Shown piece after piece: positions 1 through 8,550 of a stretch of DNA of 43,722 nt. The stretch comes from Marisediminitalea oceani (GTDB lineage Bacteria; Pseudomonadota; Gammaproteobacteria; Enterobacterales; Alteromonadaceae), in NCBI RefSeq assembly GCF_003731635.1, contig NZ_RCUA01000042.1:1-43722 (forward strand). Reading direction: 5' to 3'. Numbering within the stretch: position 1 is the stretch's first letter; each line of letters starts with the position of its first letter. The notes under the pieces were generated by a model, which had not been told where the DNA came from, did not search any database, and saw only the letters and a program-made list of their open reading frames with translations. The translations under genes were made by a program, and so were the position numbers.

Positions 1-330
1 TGGCGTTTTAGATATAACCTTTCAGTACAGGTCTGACCCACCTTCCGGGGTCGCCCCTATCAGCGGCGTTTAACTTTTCTATTGATTTTAAATCCCGGAG
101 GCCTGCAAAAAGCCTATGCTTTTTGGCAGTCCCGGAAACGCATTGCGTTGTCCGGGAGCCCCTCAACAGGATGGCGTTTTAGATATAACCTTTCAGTACA
201 GGTCTGACCCACCTTCCGGGGTCGCCCCTCTCAGCGGCGTTTAACTTTTCTATTGATTTTAAATCCCGGAATTCTGCAAAAAGCTTATGCTTTTTGGCAG
301 TCCCGGAAACGCATTGCGTTGTCCGGGAGC
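1..330. repeat. Tandem 171-bp repeat, two copies
   Basis: Positions 1-159 and 172-330 are near-identical in the same orientation (period 171 bp, only a handful of substitutions, e.g. around 59, 109-112 and 116). Each unit holds three potential hairpins: GACCC/GGGGTC near 37-54, GCAAAAAGC/GCTTTTTGGC near 106-128, and a long stem TCCCGGA-AACGCA/TGCGTT-TCCGGGA at 130-157 (301-328 in copy 2). The first copy begins at the window edge, so the array may continue to the left. No ORF is supported here. It could be a tandemly duplicated intergenic palindrome family or a structured RNA; the function is unknown. Confidence 0.8.
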
Positions 331-359
331 GCCCCTACCGTATTGTTTAAATTAGTACT

Positions 360-1100
360 TCAGCTAAGCAACGTGCGCTGAAAAAACTGCACAGCTTGCT
401 GGTAAATCTGTAACGCCAGTGCGCCGTCATACCGCTCTCCTTCATCGCGCATAAAGGCGTGAACGGCGTTCACTTCCTGCCACTGGTAATTGAGGCCGCT
501 GGCTACGCATTGCTGATAAATCTTCAAACGCCCTTCGGCCGGCACGTGGGGATCTTGTTTACCCCACACAAAATACACTTCGCCCTGAATGTCGGCCATG
601 CGGTTGAAGCTTTGGTCTGCGTCGCTGGCTGGCAGGGTGTCGCTGTGAATGTCGGTGGCATACAGGCAATACGCGCTGGCCACAGCCGGATTAATTGCTG
701 CCCGGTACGCCAGATGGCCACCAAGGCAAACGCCCATGGCTCCCACAGCGCCAGTGCAATAGGGCACGGCTTTACAGTGCTCAATAATAGCGTCGAGGTC
801 TGAGTCGTAACTGGTTAACGGCTTTTGCCATTTGTCGTTATTGCCTTTGTCTTTGCCCTCATCATCATAGCCAAGTACCGTACCAATGGGGTTCAGCTCG
901 TGGAAGACTTCCGGCACAATAACCACAAACCCGTGGCTTGCCATTATCGCCGCAGAGCGAGCGATGGGCGCGGTGTGCTGAAATATTTCAGAGTAAAAAA
1001 CGATAGCCGGATAGCGTTGTTCACTGGCCGGGCGATAAATATAGTTGCGCATAGTGCCGGTGGCTGTGGCCAGGTCTTCGCTGTGCTGAATAATTTGCAT
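360..1100 (-). CDS. Dienelactone hydrolase family protein
   Basis: A 246-residue alpha/beta hydrolase of the dienelactone hydrolase family, probably cytoplasmic (no signal peptide). The family's Cys-Asp-His triad is visible: C125 in GVCLGG, D183 in GKQDPHVP and H214 in VHAFMRDE; E38 in the SEIF segment matches the glutamate that controls the nucleophile in this family. Length is usual. Family members hydrolyse lactones or small esters, but the real substrate cannot be read from sequence. No aromatic-degradation genes lie nearby, so a role in chlorocatechol breakdown is not supported. It sits 40 bp downstream of yigB on the same strand and may be the tail of that transcript. Confidence 0.85.
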   Translation of the reverse strand: MQIIQHSEDLATATGTMRNYIYRPASEQRYPAIVFYSEIFQHTAPIARSAAIMASHGFVVIVPEVFHELNPIGTVLGYDDEGKDKGNNDKWQKPLTSYDSDLDAIIEHCKAVPYCTGAVGAMGVCLGGHLAYRAAINPAVASAYCLYATDIHSDTLPASDADQSFNRMADIQGEVYFVWGKQDPHVPAEGRLKIYQQCVASGLNYQWQEVNAVHAFMRDEGERYDGALALQIYQQAVQFFQRTLLS

Positions 1101-1140
1101 GGTATTTCCGATTATTTCTGATTAGGTGTTGTAAAGGTTG

Positions 1141-1863
1141 TCAGGCAACAAACCACAGTAATTCAGCCAGGCTGTGCAGATGAACACTGGGCAGCACACT
1201 TACGTCTTCATGACGTAAGTCCATGGGCCGGTTTACCGCAATCCAGGCAGTTTGTAAGCCCGCCCGGTGTGCGCCGAGCACGTCTTTTTCGAGGTTGTCG
1301 CCCACATGGAGAATCTCCTGCGGCGCAAGATCAAAGGCTTTTGCCGCCTCATCAAACATATGGCGGTGAGGTTTGCTGGGGCGGCTCAGGCTGGCGTGAT
1401 AGGTAGCAGTGAAAAATTCGTCAATACCTATTTGTACCGTGTCTACATTGCCATTGGTTATGGCGATTAACGGGATTTTTGCGGCCAGCGTGGCCAGTAC
1501 CTGCCTGACCTCATCAGTCACAGCAAAGTCGCTGCGGGCATGATAAAAATAATCAAATAATGATTGCGCCGCCTGGTGCCTTTGGTCATCGTTTAACTGC
1601 TCTGCAGCCAGTCCGTGATACAGGGTTTCGTAGCGTAACCGGCCCATATCCGAAGCTAATCCCTGGTTGCCTTTAATCAGGTCGCGCTTGATTGCGGCCC
1701 ATTGTGCGGCGGGTAGCGCGGCAGCGGCCGGATAAAGCTCAGCAATCCGGTTGTTCAGGGCTTGAGTAGCGCCCGCAATAATAGGCTCGTTATCGTACAG
1801 GGTGTCGTCTAAATCAAAGGTCATGGCTTTAACCGGCGAAACCGGGCGGTAACATTGCATCAA
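1141..1863 (-). CDS. yigB: HAD-family phosphatase, YigB-like
   Basis: A 240-residue haloacid-dehalogenase-superfamily phosphatase. Motif I is DLDDT (D17 nucleophile, D19 acid/base), motif II is T136-N137, motif III is K164, and motif IV is GDNLEKD (D189, D194). E. coli YigB removes phosphate from the riboflavin intermediate 5-amino-6-(5-phosphoribitylamino)uracil and also acts on FMN and other small phosphates. The assignment rests on motif content and on position directly after xerC, as in E. coli and Vibrio. The start codon lies 18 bp after the xerC stop, consistent with cotranscription. Substrate specificity is inferred from synteny. Confidence 0.85.
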   Translation of the reverse strand: MMQCYRPVSPVKAMTFDLDDTLYDNEPIIAGATQALNNRIAELYPAAAALPAAQWAAIKRDLIKGNQGLASDMGRLRYETLYHGLAAEQLNDDQRHQAAQSLFDYFYHARSDFAVTDEVRQVLATLAAKIPLIAITNGNVDTVQIGIDEFFTATYHASLSRPSKPHRHMFDEAAKAFDLAPQEILHVGDNLEKDVLGAHRAGLQTAWIAVNRPMDLRHEDVSVLPSVHLHSLAELLWFVA

Positions 1864-1881
1864 AATTTCCTGACTGACTGT

Positions 1882-2808
1882 TTAATCTTTCTTCTTACGG
1901 GCGCGAGGGTGGGCCGTATCATACACTTTGGCTAAATGTTGAAAGTCCAGGTGAGTGTACACCTGAGTGGTCGATAGATTAGCGTGACCTAATAGCTCTT
2001 GTACGGCACGTAAATCACTGCTCGACTCCAACACATGGGTAGCAAACGAGTGGCGTAATTTGTGCGGGTTAATACGCTGATTGAGGGTTTGCCGCCGCGC
2101 CATTTCAGTAAGGCGGTTGCCCACCTGACGATTGGATATCCGTCGCTTTTGACGGCTGATAAACACTGCATCATCCAGGCCCGCGCCCCAATGACTGCGA
2201 ATGGCCAGCCAGCGCTGCAGGGCCTTCCAGGCTTTACGCCCAATGGGCAGCAGGCGTTGCTTGTTGCCTTTACCTGTTACGCGTAACTGACGGTCGCTGG
2301 TAATGTGCTTAAGCTCCAGCGAAGTAAGCTCGCTGAGGCGTAAACCACATCCGTACATGAGTTCAAACATGGCCTGGTCGCGGATAACGATCTCTTCATC
2401 ATCCGACTCATTCAGCAAGGTAGACATATCGTCCACCGACATTTGCTTGGGCAGGGGCTTCTCTGCTTTGGGGGCGGAAATGCCTTCTACCGGGTCGATG
2501 TCGATAATCTGGTGGCGCAGCAGATATTTGCAAAACGTGCGTAGTGCAGATAGGCGCAGCGCAGTGCTGCGAGCGCCGAGGTTTTGTTTGCGGGCAATGG
2601 CGACGGCTTTTTTTACCGCTGCCTGGTCCAGCTGCTGCCAGCACGTCAGCTCAAGACTCAGCGCAACCTGTTCAAGCTGTCGGGCGTAATTTTTAATGGT
2701 GTGATCAGACAGGCCGCGTTCGTATCGCAGGTAATCAATAAACTTGTTCAGCCAGTGTTCGCAGTCCGGCGCCAGCGATGCAGGAGTGTCGGCTGCCGAT
2801 ACACTCAT
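1882..2808 (-). CDS. xerC: Tyrosine recombinase XerC
   Basis: A 308-residue site-specific tyrosine recombinase. With XerD it resolves chromosome dimers at dif sites near the replication terminus, under FtsK control. An N-terminal SAM-like core-binding domain covers about residues 15-105 and the catalytic domain about 125-295. All catalytic residues are present: R157 (GCGLR), K180 (TGKGNKQR), H249 and R252 (HKLRHSFATH), H275 (LGHANLST) and nucleophile Y284 (QVYTHLD). The ATG overlaps the stop of the preceding DUF484 gene by one base (TGATG), so translation is probably coupled. Synteny with DUF484 and yigB supports XerC over XerD. Confidence 0.95.
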   Translation of the reverse strand: MSVSAADTPASLAPDCEHWLNKFIDYLRYERGLSDHTIKNYARQLEQVALSLELTCWQQLDQAAVKKAVAIARKQNLGARSTALRLSALRTFCKYLLRHQIIDIDPVEGISAPKAEKPLPKQMSVDDMSTLLNESDDEEIVIRDQAMFELMYGCGLRLSELTSLELKHITSDRQLRVTGKGNKQRLLPIGRKAWKALQRWLAIRSHWGAGLDDAVFISRQKRRISNRQVGNRLTEMARRQTLNQRINPHKLRHSFATHVLESSSDLRAVQELLGHANLSTTQVYTHLDFQHLAKVYDTAHPRARKKKD

Positions 2809-3506
2809 CAGTAACGCAGTTTCTCGGGCAGAACTACATTAAGGACTTCGCGTAGCTGGTTAAGCAGCAGGGTGTCCATATCGGGGGTAAAATGGTCGGC
2901 ACTGCGACTGCTAACCGCCAGCACGCCTAAATTGCGGTTCTCACCAAGCAGGATCAAAGCCACGGATTCTGCTACTTCGTTGCCAAACATCAGCTGTTTT
3001 TCATGCTGGCTGAGGCGGCCAAAGAAGTACGGCCCCTGTTTAAAGCGTTTTTCCATAAACAGCCGTTGCTGTAATTCCGGCAGCGCATTGGCGCCTTTAA
3101 ACAGCTTGAGTTCGACACTCGCCAGTCCCAGTTCATCCTGCAGAGTTTCCTGCAGTTTAATGAGCATTTCACCCACGTCTTTGCAGGTTAACAGGCGTAG
3201 ATTTAAGTCGGCGTAGGCGCGGTAAATTTTTTCGTTCTGTTTGGCAATGCCAATCAACTGACTAAGTTTATAGTTGAGCAAGCGCACCTTTTTGCGCAGC
3301 TGCTCACTTTGCAATTCTACCAGCGACACGCTGCCTTTTTGCAGGTGGGGGATTTGCAGCGCTTCTAAAATACTCGGATGCTGAATAAAAAAATCAGGGT
3401 TCTCGACCAGGTACTGACTTACTTGTTCGGCAGTCAACTCGCCTACCTCAGGAAAGTCGGTATCAAACTGCAGAGTTGTATTGGCCTGTCCTGATAGTTC
3501 ATTCAT
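2808..3506 (-). CDS. yigA: DUF484 family protein
   Basis: A 232-residue DUF484 protein, the family encoded between dapF and xerC in enterics, vibrios and Alteromonadales. The N-terminal part holds the characteristic segment predicting a helical region (residues about 25-65, with [13 protein letters not shown]), followed by a likely coiled coil (about 65-95) and a GAF-like domain (about 100-225). No catalytic residues are known for the family and its role is undefined. It overlaps dapF by 4 bp (ATGA) and xerC by 1 bp, so it sits inside a tightly coupled operon. No signal peptide or membrane segment is visible. Confidence 0.9.
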   Translation of the reverse strand: MNELSGQANTTLQFDTDFPEVGELTAEQVSQYLVENPDFFIQHPSILEALQIPHLQKGSVSLVELQSEQLRKKVRLLNYKLSQLIGIAKQNEKIYRAYADLNLRLLTCKDVGEMLIKLQETLQDELGLASVELKLFKGANALPELQQRLFMEKRFKQGPYFFGRLSQHEKQLMFGNEVAESVALILLGENRNLGVLAVSSRSADHFTPDMDTLLLNQLREVLNVVLPEKLRY

Positions 3507-4333
3507 ATATTTATTGTTCCGTCGTATACATGCTCAGCCGGTCCGGTCATTTTTAATGGGCTTCCTGGCCCTTGCCAGCGGATGCGTAAGCGCCCGCCAG
3601 GTAAATCCACCCGAACGTCTTTCCCTAATTTACCTTGTATTTGTCCTATTGCAACTGCTGCGCATGCACCGCTGCCACATGCCAGGGTTTCTCCGGCACC
3701 ACGTTCAAACACTCTGAGGCGAATATGTTCGGCCGACAATACCTGCATAAAGCCCACGTTAACCCCTTCAGGGAAGCGTTCGTGGCGCTCAAGTTGCGGA
3801 CCGATTGTTTCCACATCGGCACTTTCGGTGTTGTCTACTTCCAGCACGCAATGAGGATTACCCATGGAGACCGCACCACAAAAATGGGTGCTATCGTCGG
3901 TCCGAATAATATAGGTTTTTTCTTCTTTGTTGGCCTTTAACGGAATCTCTGTCGGGGTAAAGTTTGGTACCCCCATGTTTACCGTTACCTGACCATCCTT
4001 TTCGAGATACAGGATCATCTTGCCGGCTTTGGTGCTCACCAGAATCTTATTGCGGTTGATTAAACCTTTGAGCTTTACAAAGCGGGCAAAGCAACGCGCG
4101 CCATTACCGCACTGCGACACTTCTGAGCCGTCGGCATTAAAAATACGGTAATGAAAATCCTGGTCCGGATCGTAAGGCGGTTCAACCATCAGGAGTTGAT
4201 CGAAACCAATACCAAAATTGCGGTCGGCAAGCTGCTGGATTTTTTCCGGAGAGAAAAAAACATTTTGGGTCACATTATCAATAACCATGAAGTCATTGCC
4301 GAGACCGTGCATTTTAGAAAAGTTCACCAGCAT
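3503..4333 (-). CDS. dapF: Diaminopimelate epimerase
   Basis: A 276-residue PLP-independent epimerase converting LL- to meso-diaminopimelate, the peptidoglycan cross-linking amino acid and lysine precursor; cytoplasmic. The two catalytic cysteines are C75 (QCGNGARC) and C219 (ACGSGAC), each at the tip of one of the two pseudo-symmetric domains. Length matches the family (274 in E. coli). A 147-bp gap separates it from the upstream lysA, while its own 3' end overlaps DUF484 by 4 bp. A separate promoter in the gap is possible, but no convincing -35/-10 pair was found there. Confidence 0.96.
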   Translation of the reverse strand: MLVNFSKMHGLGNDFMVIDNVTQNVFFSPEKIQQLADRNFGIGFDQLLMVEPPYDPDQDFHYRIFNADGSEVSQCGNGARCFARFVKLKGLINRNKILVSTKAGKMILYLEKDGQVTVNMGVPNFTPTEIPLKANKEEKTYIIRTDDSTHFCGAVSMGNPHCVLEVDNTESADVETIGPQLERHERFPEGVNVGFMQVLSAEHIRLRVFERGAGETLACGSGACAAVAIGQIQGKLGKDVRVDLPGGRLRIRWQGPGSPLKMTGPAEHVYDGTINI

Positions 4334-4480
4334 TCTGGGCCTGTTTATTTAAGTGTTGCAGACTATTTTTTTAGGTACCCGGTGTTGTTATGGCAGAAAA
4401 GGTGATGCAGTGTTCATCACAATAACCCAACTAACAACAACGGGTTTTAGCGCAACAGGACTTATTAGAATAGCTCTAGT

Positions 4481-5731
4481 TTACGTAACTTTATGCTCAC
4501 CTTTCCAGAGATCTTTTAGATTTTCTCTTTCTCTGACCACATGAACATCGCTTTTATCTACCAGCAACTCTGCCGGGCGGCAGCGCGTATTGTAGTTAGA
4601 AGCCATTACAAACCCGTAAGCTCCGGCGCTACGTACCGCCAGCAGGTCGCCAGGCGCAATCGCCAGTTCGCGGTCTTTACCAATAAAATCACCGGTTTCG
4701 CAAATCGGGCCAACCACATCATACACATGGGGTTTGTGGGCCGGGTTTTCATCTACCGGAATAATCGACATCCAGGCCGAGTAGAGCGACGGGCGAATGA
4801 GATCATTCATGGCCGCATCCACAATGGCGAAGCTTTTATCCTCGCCTTCTTTTACAAACTCTACCTTGGTAAGCATGATGCCGGCGTTAGCGGCAATAGC
4901 GCGCCCTGGCTCCATGATCAGCGTTAAGTGCTCGCGACCGGCCATCTTTGCTGCAATGGCTTTGGCGTACTCTTTCGGGTGGGGCGGTGTTTCATCTTTA
5001 TAGGTAACACCCAGACCACCACCAACGTCGAGGTGACTGATTTCAATGCCCTTGGCCGACAGTTCATCCACCAATTCCAGTAAGCGGTCCAGCGCATCCA
5101 CAAAAGGGCCGGTTTCGGTAAGCTGTGAACCAATATGGCAGTCCATACCTACCACGTTAAGGTGTTCCAGGCTGGCTGCCAGGCTATATACCTCTACGGC
5201 ACGCTCACGGGCAATGCCAAATTTATTGGCCTTTAAACCGGTAGAAATGTACGGGTGAGTTTTAGCATCCACATCGGGATTAATGCGCAGCGAGATAGGT
5301 GCCTTTTTGCCCAGCTTACCGGCTACCGCATTGATACGCTCAAGCTCCGGCTCCGATTCTACGTTAAAGCAGTGAATACCTTGTTGCAGGGCAAACTCGA
5401 TCTCTTCCGGGGTTTTACCCACGCCAGAGAACACTACCTTGCTCATGTCGCCGCCGGCTTCAATAACCCGGGCAAGTTCGCCGCCTGAAACGATATCGAA
5501 TCCAGAACCCAGTTTAGCCAGTACGCTCAGCACACCAATATTGGAGTTGGCTTTTACCGCGTAGCAAATCAGGTGGGGATGATCGCCCAGCGCATCGTTA
5601 AAGGCGTGCCAGTGACGCTCGAGGGTGGCACGTGAATACACGTATAACGGTGTGCCGTACTGGGCGGCCAGCGCCTTTACGTCAATGTCTTCAGCGTGCA
5701 GCGATTGGTTTTTGTAACTGAAGTAGTCCAC
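4481..5731 (-). CDS. lysA: Diaminopimelate decarboxylase
   Basis: A 416-residue PLP-dependent fold-III decarboxylase, converting meso-diaminopimelate to L-lysine and CO2 in the cytoplasm. The PLP lysine is K60 (YAVKAN). An HIGSQ motif in the barrel, the phosphate-binding GGG segment (DVGGGLG) and the C-terminal CETGDF motif with its catalytic cysteine are present. The start codon is GTG, and its first base is the last base of the lptM stop codon (TAGTG), so initiation here is probably coupled to lptM translation. Length is normal for the family. The lptM-lysA-dapF order is conserved in many gammaproteobacteria. Confidence 0.96.
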   Translation of the reverse strand: MDYFSYKNQSLHAEDIDVKALAAQYGTPLYVYSRATLERHWHAFNDALGDHPHLICYAVKANSNIGVLSVLAKLGSGFDIVSGGELARVIEAGGDMSKVVFSGVGKTPEEIEFALQQGIHCFNVESEPELERINAVAGKLGKKAPISLRINPDVDAKTHPYISTGLKANKFGIARERAVEVYSLAASLEHLNVVGMDCHIGSQLTETGPFVDALDRLLELVDELSAKGIEISHLDVGGGLGVTYKDETPPHPKEYAKAIAAKMAGREHLTLIMEPGRAIAANAGIMLTKVEFVKEGEDKSFAIVDAAMNDLIRPSLYSAWMSIIPVDENPAHKPHVYDVVGPICETGDFIGKDRELAIAPGDLLAVRSAGAYGFVMASNYNTRCRPAELLVDKSDVHVVRERENLKDLWKGEHKVT

Positions 5732-5883
5732 TAGCGAGAATCTCCGGATGCATCAGAAGTCGAGTCGTCAGCAGGTTCACTATCACTGGCCGGCGGTTGC
5801 TCCGGTAAATATAAGGCGCCGCGGTATCCACAGGCCGAAATACTCAGTAACAACACCAGTAATAATGCAACACGTTTTGCCAC
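5731..5883 (-). CDS. lptM: LPS translocon maturation lipoprotein LptM
   Basis: A 50-residue lipoprotein of the LptM (YifL) family. A GTG start at 5883 is preferred: GGGGAG lies about 7 bases upstream, and the product then begins with a short basic stretch, a hydrophobic core and a lipobox (SISAC) with the mature cysteine followed by G-Y-R-G-A-L-Y-L-P, the signature of this family. A longer in-frame ORF to 6003 exists, but its extra N-terminus does not fit a signal peptide. In E. coli LptM helps the OM translocon LptDE form its correct disulfides. The tail after residue 30 is acidic and low-complexity. It overlaps lysA by one base. Confidence 0.85.
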   Translation of the reverse strand: MAKRVALLLVLLLSISACGYRGALYLPEQPPASDSEPADDSTSDASGDSR

Positions 5884-5930
5884 GCACTCACTCCCCAAAT
5901 AAAAAGTGCCGATATCATCGCAGAGGGAGA

Positions 5931-6998
5931 TTAAAATGCAAGTGACATCAAACGTTCGCGGGTCTTTGGACCAAAATTTACCTGTTTCCACAGTGCTTCG
6001 CACAGCGGTTTGGTGTTGTGCCAGTCGCCGGCCACAATCCAGTCGAGCATAGGGGTTGGATCGTCGGGGAACTGTAACCCCTCACTGGCCGGCTCCAGTA
6101 ACCAATCTTCCACGGTATCTGTATCGAGTTGGTAAAGGGGCTGACACAGACCCAGTGACATCAGGGTTTTGAGGTTAGAGAGTTGTTCAAACTGACCATT
6201 CAGGGGTTTTATCAGCAGTTTCTTTTTCAGTTGCAGTGATTCACTGGCCAGTTCAAAACCGCCATTGCTGATCACACCTGAACAGTGTTGCAGAGCATGG
6301 CGAAAGCCCGGCTTGGAAGGTGGGTGCCATTCAATGTGCCCCTGCGTGAGTTGCTGTTTCACCTTGGGGTGAAAACACACAAAGTGCTGTTCGGTGAGCG
6401 GCTCCAGCAGCAACTGAATGTCGTCGAGTTCTTCAAAAGGCAGGTAAACCAACGTGTGGCTGTTAGCCGGGTGTGGCGCCGGTTTATCCGTAATAAACGG
6501 CGGTACTATGGGCTTTTCAAAGTGAAACCAGTGCACGCCTAACTGAATATCAGTGGGGGCAAAACTGCGCATAATAAGCTTATCAGTAAAATGCTCGCTG
6601 GCGCGGGGAATATCGTGACTGAATGCCGCCTGATGACTCACCGATATCGAAGTTAACCCCTGACGCCGGGCTGCCCAGGCCGTAACGGGCTCAAAGTCGT
6701 TCAGTAACAGGTCGTAACCGCTCACATCAAGTTGCCGGATATCCCGGTAGAGTTGCAGTGGTTTGGCGTTTTTCAGCGTTTCCCACTGACTAACCTGCCC
6801 CTTGCGGGTGGCGAAAGTCAGGCCGCTGAACGTGCGGTACTCACCAAAACATTCCATGTCGAAATAATCATCCGCCGAGCGACCAGAAAAAACAAAATCC
6901 ACTTCAATATCATCACGCTCAGCCATGGCCGCGGCCATAATGCGGGCACGGGCAATGTGACCGTTGCCGGTACCTTGTACGCCGTAGAGTATTTTCAT
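5931..6998 (-). CDS. MJ1255/VC2487-type glycosyltransferase
   Basis: A 355-residue protein of the MJ1255/VC2487 family, which has the GT-B (MurG/UGT-like) fold. The N-terminal GTGNGHIARA segment (residues about 9-18) is the glycine-rich acceptor-side loop, and the segment with CSGVISNGGFELASE (about 245-260) resembles the C-terminal nucleotide-sugar-binding region. No signal peptide; probably cytoplasmic or peripheral at the inner membrane. Donor and acceptor are unknown. The gene follows the PAP2 phosphatase gene with essentially no gap, suggesting the two act on the same lipid- or isoprenoid-linked substrate. It ends 47 bp before lptM. Confidence 0.75.
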   Translation of the reverse strand: MKILYGVQGTGNGHIARARIMAAAMAERDDIEVDFVFSGRSADDYFDMECFGEYRTFSGLTFATRKGQVSQWETLKNAKPLQLYRDIRQLDVSGYDLLLNDFEPVTAWAARRQGLTSISVSHQAAFSHDIPRASEHFTDKLIMRSFAPTDIQLGVHWFHFEKPIVPPFITDKPAPHPANSHTLVYLPFEELDDIQLLLEPLTEQHFVCFHPKVKQQLTQGHIEWHPPSKPGFRHALQHCSGVISNGGFELASESLQLKKKLLIKPLNGQFEQLSNLKTLMSLGLCQPLYQLDTDTVEDWLLEPASEGLQFPDDPTPMLDWIVAGDWHNTKPLCEALWKQVNFGPKTRERLMSLAF

Positions 6999-6999
6999 G

Positions 7000-7518
7000 T
7001 TAAACCAGAATAGTCAGACTCAGTTGGGCAATGGTGAGGCCCAGTAAGGCACCAGCAATTACATCTGTAGGGTAGTGCACGCCCAGCAATATGCGGGACA
7101 AGCCAATCAGGCTCGCCCAGGTGTAGGCAAGCAGTGCGAAAGAAGGGTAGTAAAACGCGATGATGGTGGCCATTAACCAGGCCGCAGCGGTATGACCGGA
7201 CGGCAGGCTGAATTTATCAGACGGCGTAACGTGAGCGGTCAGGTTTGCCAGAAAGTCGCACGGGCGAGGGCGTTTAAAGGCCTTTTTTAATACCACATAA
7301 ATTGGTAGCTCCAGGCCGTACGCCATCAGCGCAGTGTAGAGAAAAATCTCACCGTGCTCAGGCTCGAAGCACATCAGCAGCAGGCCAATAACAAAATACA
7401 GGTAACCATCACCGGTGCGTGACAACCAGACAATAGCCCGGCAATCGCGGTGCTTGGTCAGATCGTACAACCAGTGAAAGATTGCAGTATCGTATTTGGT
7501 TATATTTTTCAGGCCCAT
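7000..7518 (-). CDS. PAP2-family membrane phosphatase
   Basis: A 172-residue integral membrane phosphatase of the PAP2 superfamily. The three signature motifs are complete: KX6RP (K78, R85, P86), PSGH (106-109) and SRX5HX3D (S141, R142, H148, D152). About five hydrophobic segments surround them. Family members dephosphorylate phosphatidate, phosphatidylglycerophosphate or undecaprenyl pyrophosphate; which of these applies here cannot be decided from sequence. It is the first gene of a two-gene unit with the downstream glycosyltransferase (stop and next start are adjacent), and is divergent from rraA. Confidence 0.85.
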   Translation of the reverse strand: MGLKNITKYDTAIFHWLYDLTKHRDCRAIVWLSRTGDGYLYFVIGLLLMCFEPEHGEIFLYTALMAYGLELPIYVVLKKAFKRPRPCDFLANLTAHVTPSDKFSLPSGHTAAAWLMATIIAFYYPSFALLAYTWASLIGLSRILLGVHYPTDVIAGALLGLTIAQLSLTILV

Positions 7519-7736
7519 CCCACGCGGCTCCTTTTCATCAACGCTATCAGGTTAAAAAGTGTTCGTGAAACACAAGTGACAGTTTTGCTAAAGGTTTATG
7601 ACAGCGGCTGGCAACGGCAGGAGGGTAGAGCGAAATCAAACTTTTTGTGAGTAAAATCAATTTCTGCGCTAGGCGTTATCACTGTTAGAGTGCTATGCTA
7701 AAACCCGAAAACCTAGCTTACCAACAGGGTACAAAC

Positions 7737-8222
7737 ATGGACTATAACACTTCTGAGTTATGTGATTTATTCGCCGATAACGTGGATGTGGTCGATCCCA
7801 TTTTCACCAGTTATGGCGGTCGATATTCCTTTGGTGGAGAAATTACCACCGTGAAGTGTTTTGAAGACAGGGAATTAATCGACCGGGTTCTCACCGAACC
7901 GGGCGATGGCAAAGTACTATTAATCGACGGTGGTGGCTCGCTGCGTCGCGCGTTGTTTGATGCTGAATCTGCGCAACTGGCAGTCGAAAATAACTGGGAA
8001 GGCGTAGTGTGCTATGGCTGTGTACGCGAAGTCGACAGCCTGTCAGATTTTGACCTGGGTATTCTGGCGGTTAATTCTATTCCGGTGAATGCCGACAGTC
8101 AGGGCACCGGTGATATTGATGTGCCGGTTAATTTTGGTGGAGTAACCTTTCTACCGGAAGACCATCTGTATGCCGATAGCACAGGCGTTATACTCTCACC
8201 TGAGCCGCTCGATATTGATTAA
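7737..8222 (+). CDS. rraA: Ribonuclease E activity regulator RraA
   Basis: A 161-residue RraA protein. In E. coli RraA is a homotrimer that binds RNase E and the degradosome and inhibits RNA decay. The start at 7737 gives an N-terminus ([12 protein letters not shown]) that matches the family; an upstream in-frame ATG at 7695 would add 14 atypical residues. The conserved [11 protein letters not shown] segment (residues about 72-82) and the C-terminal VNFGGVTF...DHLYADSTG run are clear. The fold resembles aldolase-like demethylmenaquinone methyltransferase relatives, but proteobacterial RraA is not a methyltransferase. It is divergent from the PAP2 gene, with 218 bp of shared promoter space. 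Confidence 0.93.
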   Translation: MDYNTSELCDLFADNVDVVDPIFTSYGGRYSFGGEITTVKCFEDRELIDRVLTEPGDGKVLLIDGGGSLRRALFDAESAQLAVENNWEGVVCYGCVREVDSLSDFDLGILAVNSIPVNADSQGTGDIDVPVNFGGVTFLPEDHLYADSTGVILSPEPLDID

Positions 8223-8224
8223 GC

Positions 8225-8242
8225 CGGTGGCCGCTGCCACCG
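8225..8242 (+). terminator. Hairpin after rraA
   Basis: CGGTGGC-CGCT-GCCACCG is a perfect 7-bp stem starting 3 bases after the rraA stop. No U-tract follows, so it is either a weak or Rho-assisted terminator or an mRNA-stabilising hairpin. Confidence 0.5.
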
Positions 8243-8480
8243 CGATCTGCCGAACTACCTTGCTGGTACTTCCCACGTTCGGCTTGAAAAACGCCATTCT
8301 GTAGAGCTGAAAAACACAACATCCTGGGTGAATTCAGCTCGCTCTCCCGGCCATCCGTTTCGGGCAAAAATCTCAACCTTTAGTATACTGCGGGTATCAA
8401 CATAAATACCTAAATTCCGTTTGTATTGCGATAACATACGGTTCACGGATGATGTCTCAGAACTGTACAGGGAGCTGTAA

Positions 8481-8522
8481 ATGACTAACGGTGGCTATAA
8501 CGCGCCACTAAAACCATGTTGA
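8481..8522 (+). CDS. Possible 13-residue leader ORF
   Basis: ATG at 8481 is preceded by AGGGAG about 6 bases upstream and opens a 13-codon frame (MTNGGYNAPLKPC, stop 8520-8522). It ends 28 bp before the GTG start at 8551. There is no run of identical codons of the attenuator type. The good ribosome-binding site is the only support; it may be chance. Confidence 0.25.
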   Translation: MTNGGYNAPLKPC

Positions 8523-8550
8523 ACGCAAAAACAAAATAATAAGGTTTACA

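Larger units (their letters stand above)
8223..8550. other. Intergenic region between rraA and the HD-GYP-like gene
   Basis: 328 bp without an established gene. It holds the hairpin after rraA, an AT-rich stretch at about 8378-8445 that probably includes the promoter of the gene at 8551, and a possible 13-codon ORF at 8481-8522. ORFs on the opposite strand (8188-8446) lack family features and look spurious. No tRNA or known riboswitch core was recognised. Confidence 0.5.

Noticed and set aside
1..340. IS or transposon remnant in the tandem repeat
   Set aside because: No coding remnant and no flanking target duplication is visible; the units look like intergenic palindromes.
459..803. ORFs on the strand opposite the dienelactone-hydrolase gene
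   Set aside because: They are shadow frames of a well-supported gene, with no domain features.
5731..6003. Longer 90-residue version of the lptM ORF
   Set aside because: The extra 40 residues do not form a signal peptide; the GTG at 5883 with its own ribosome-binding site fits the lipoprotein family.
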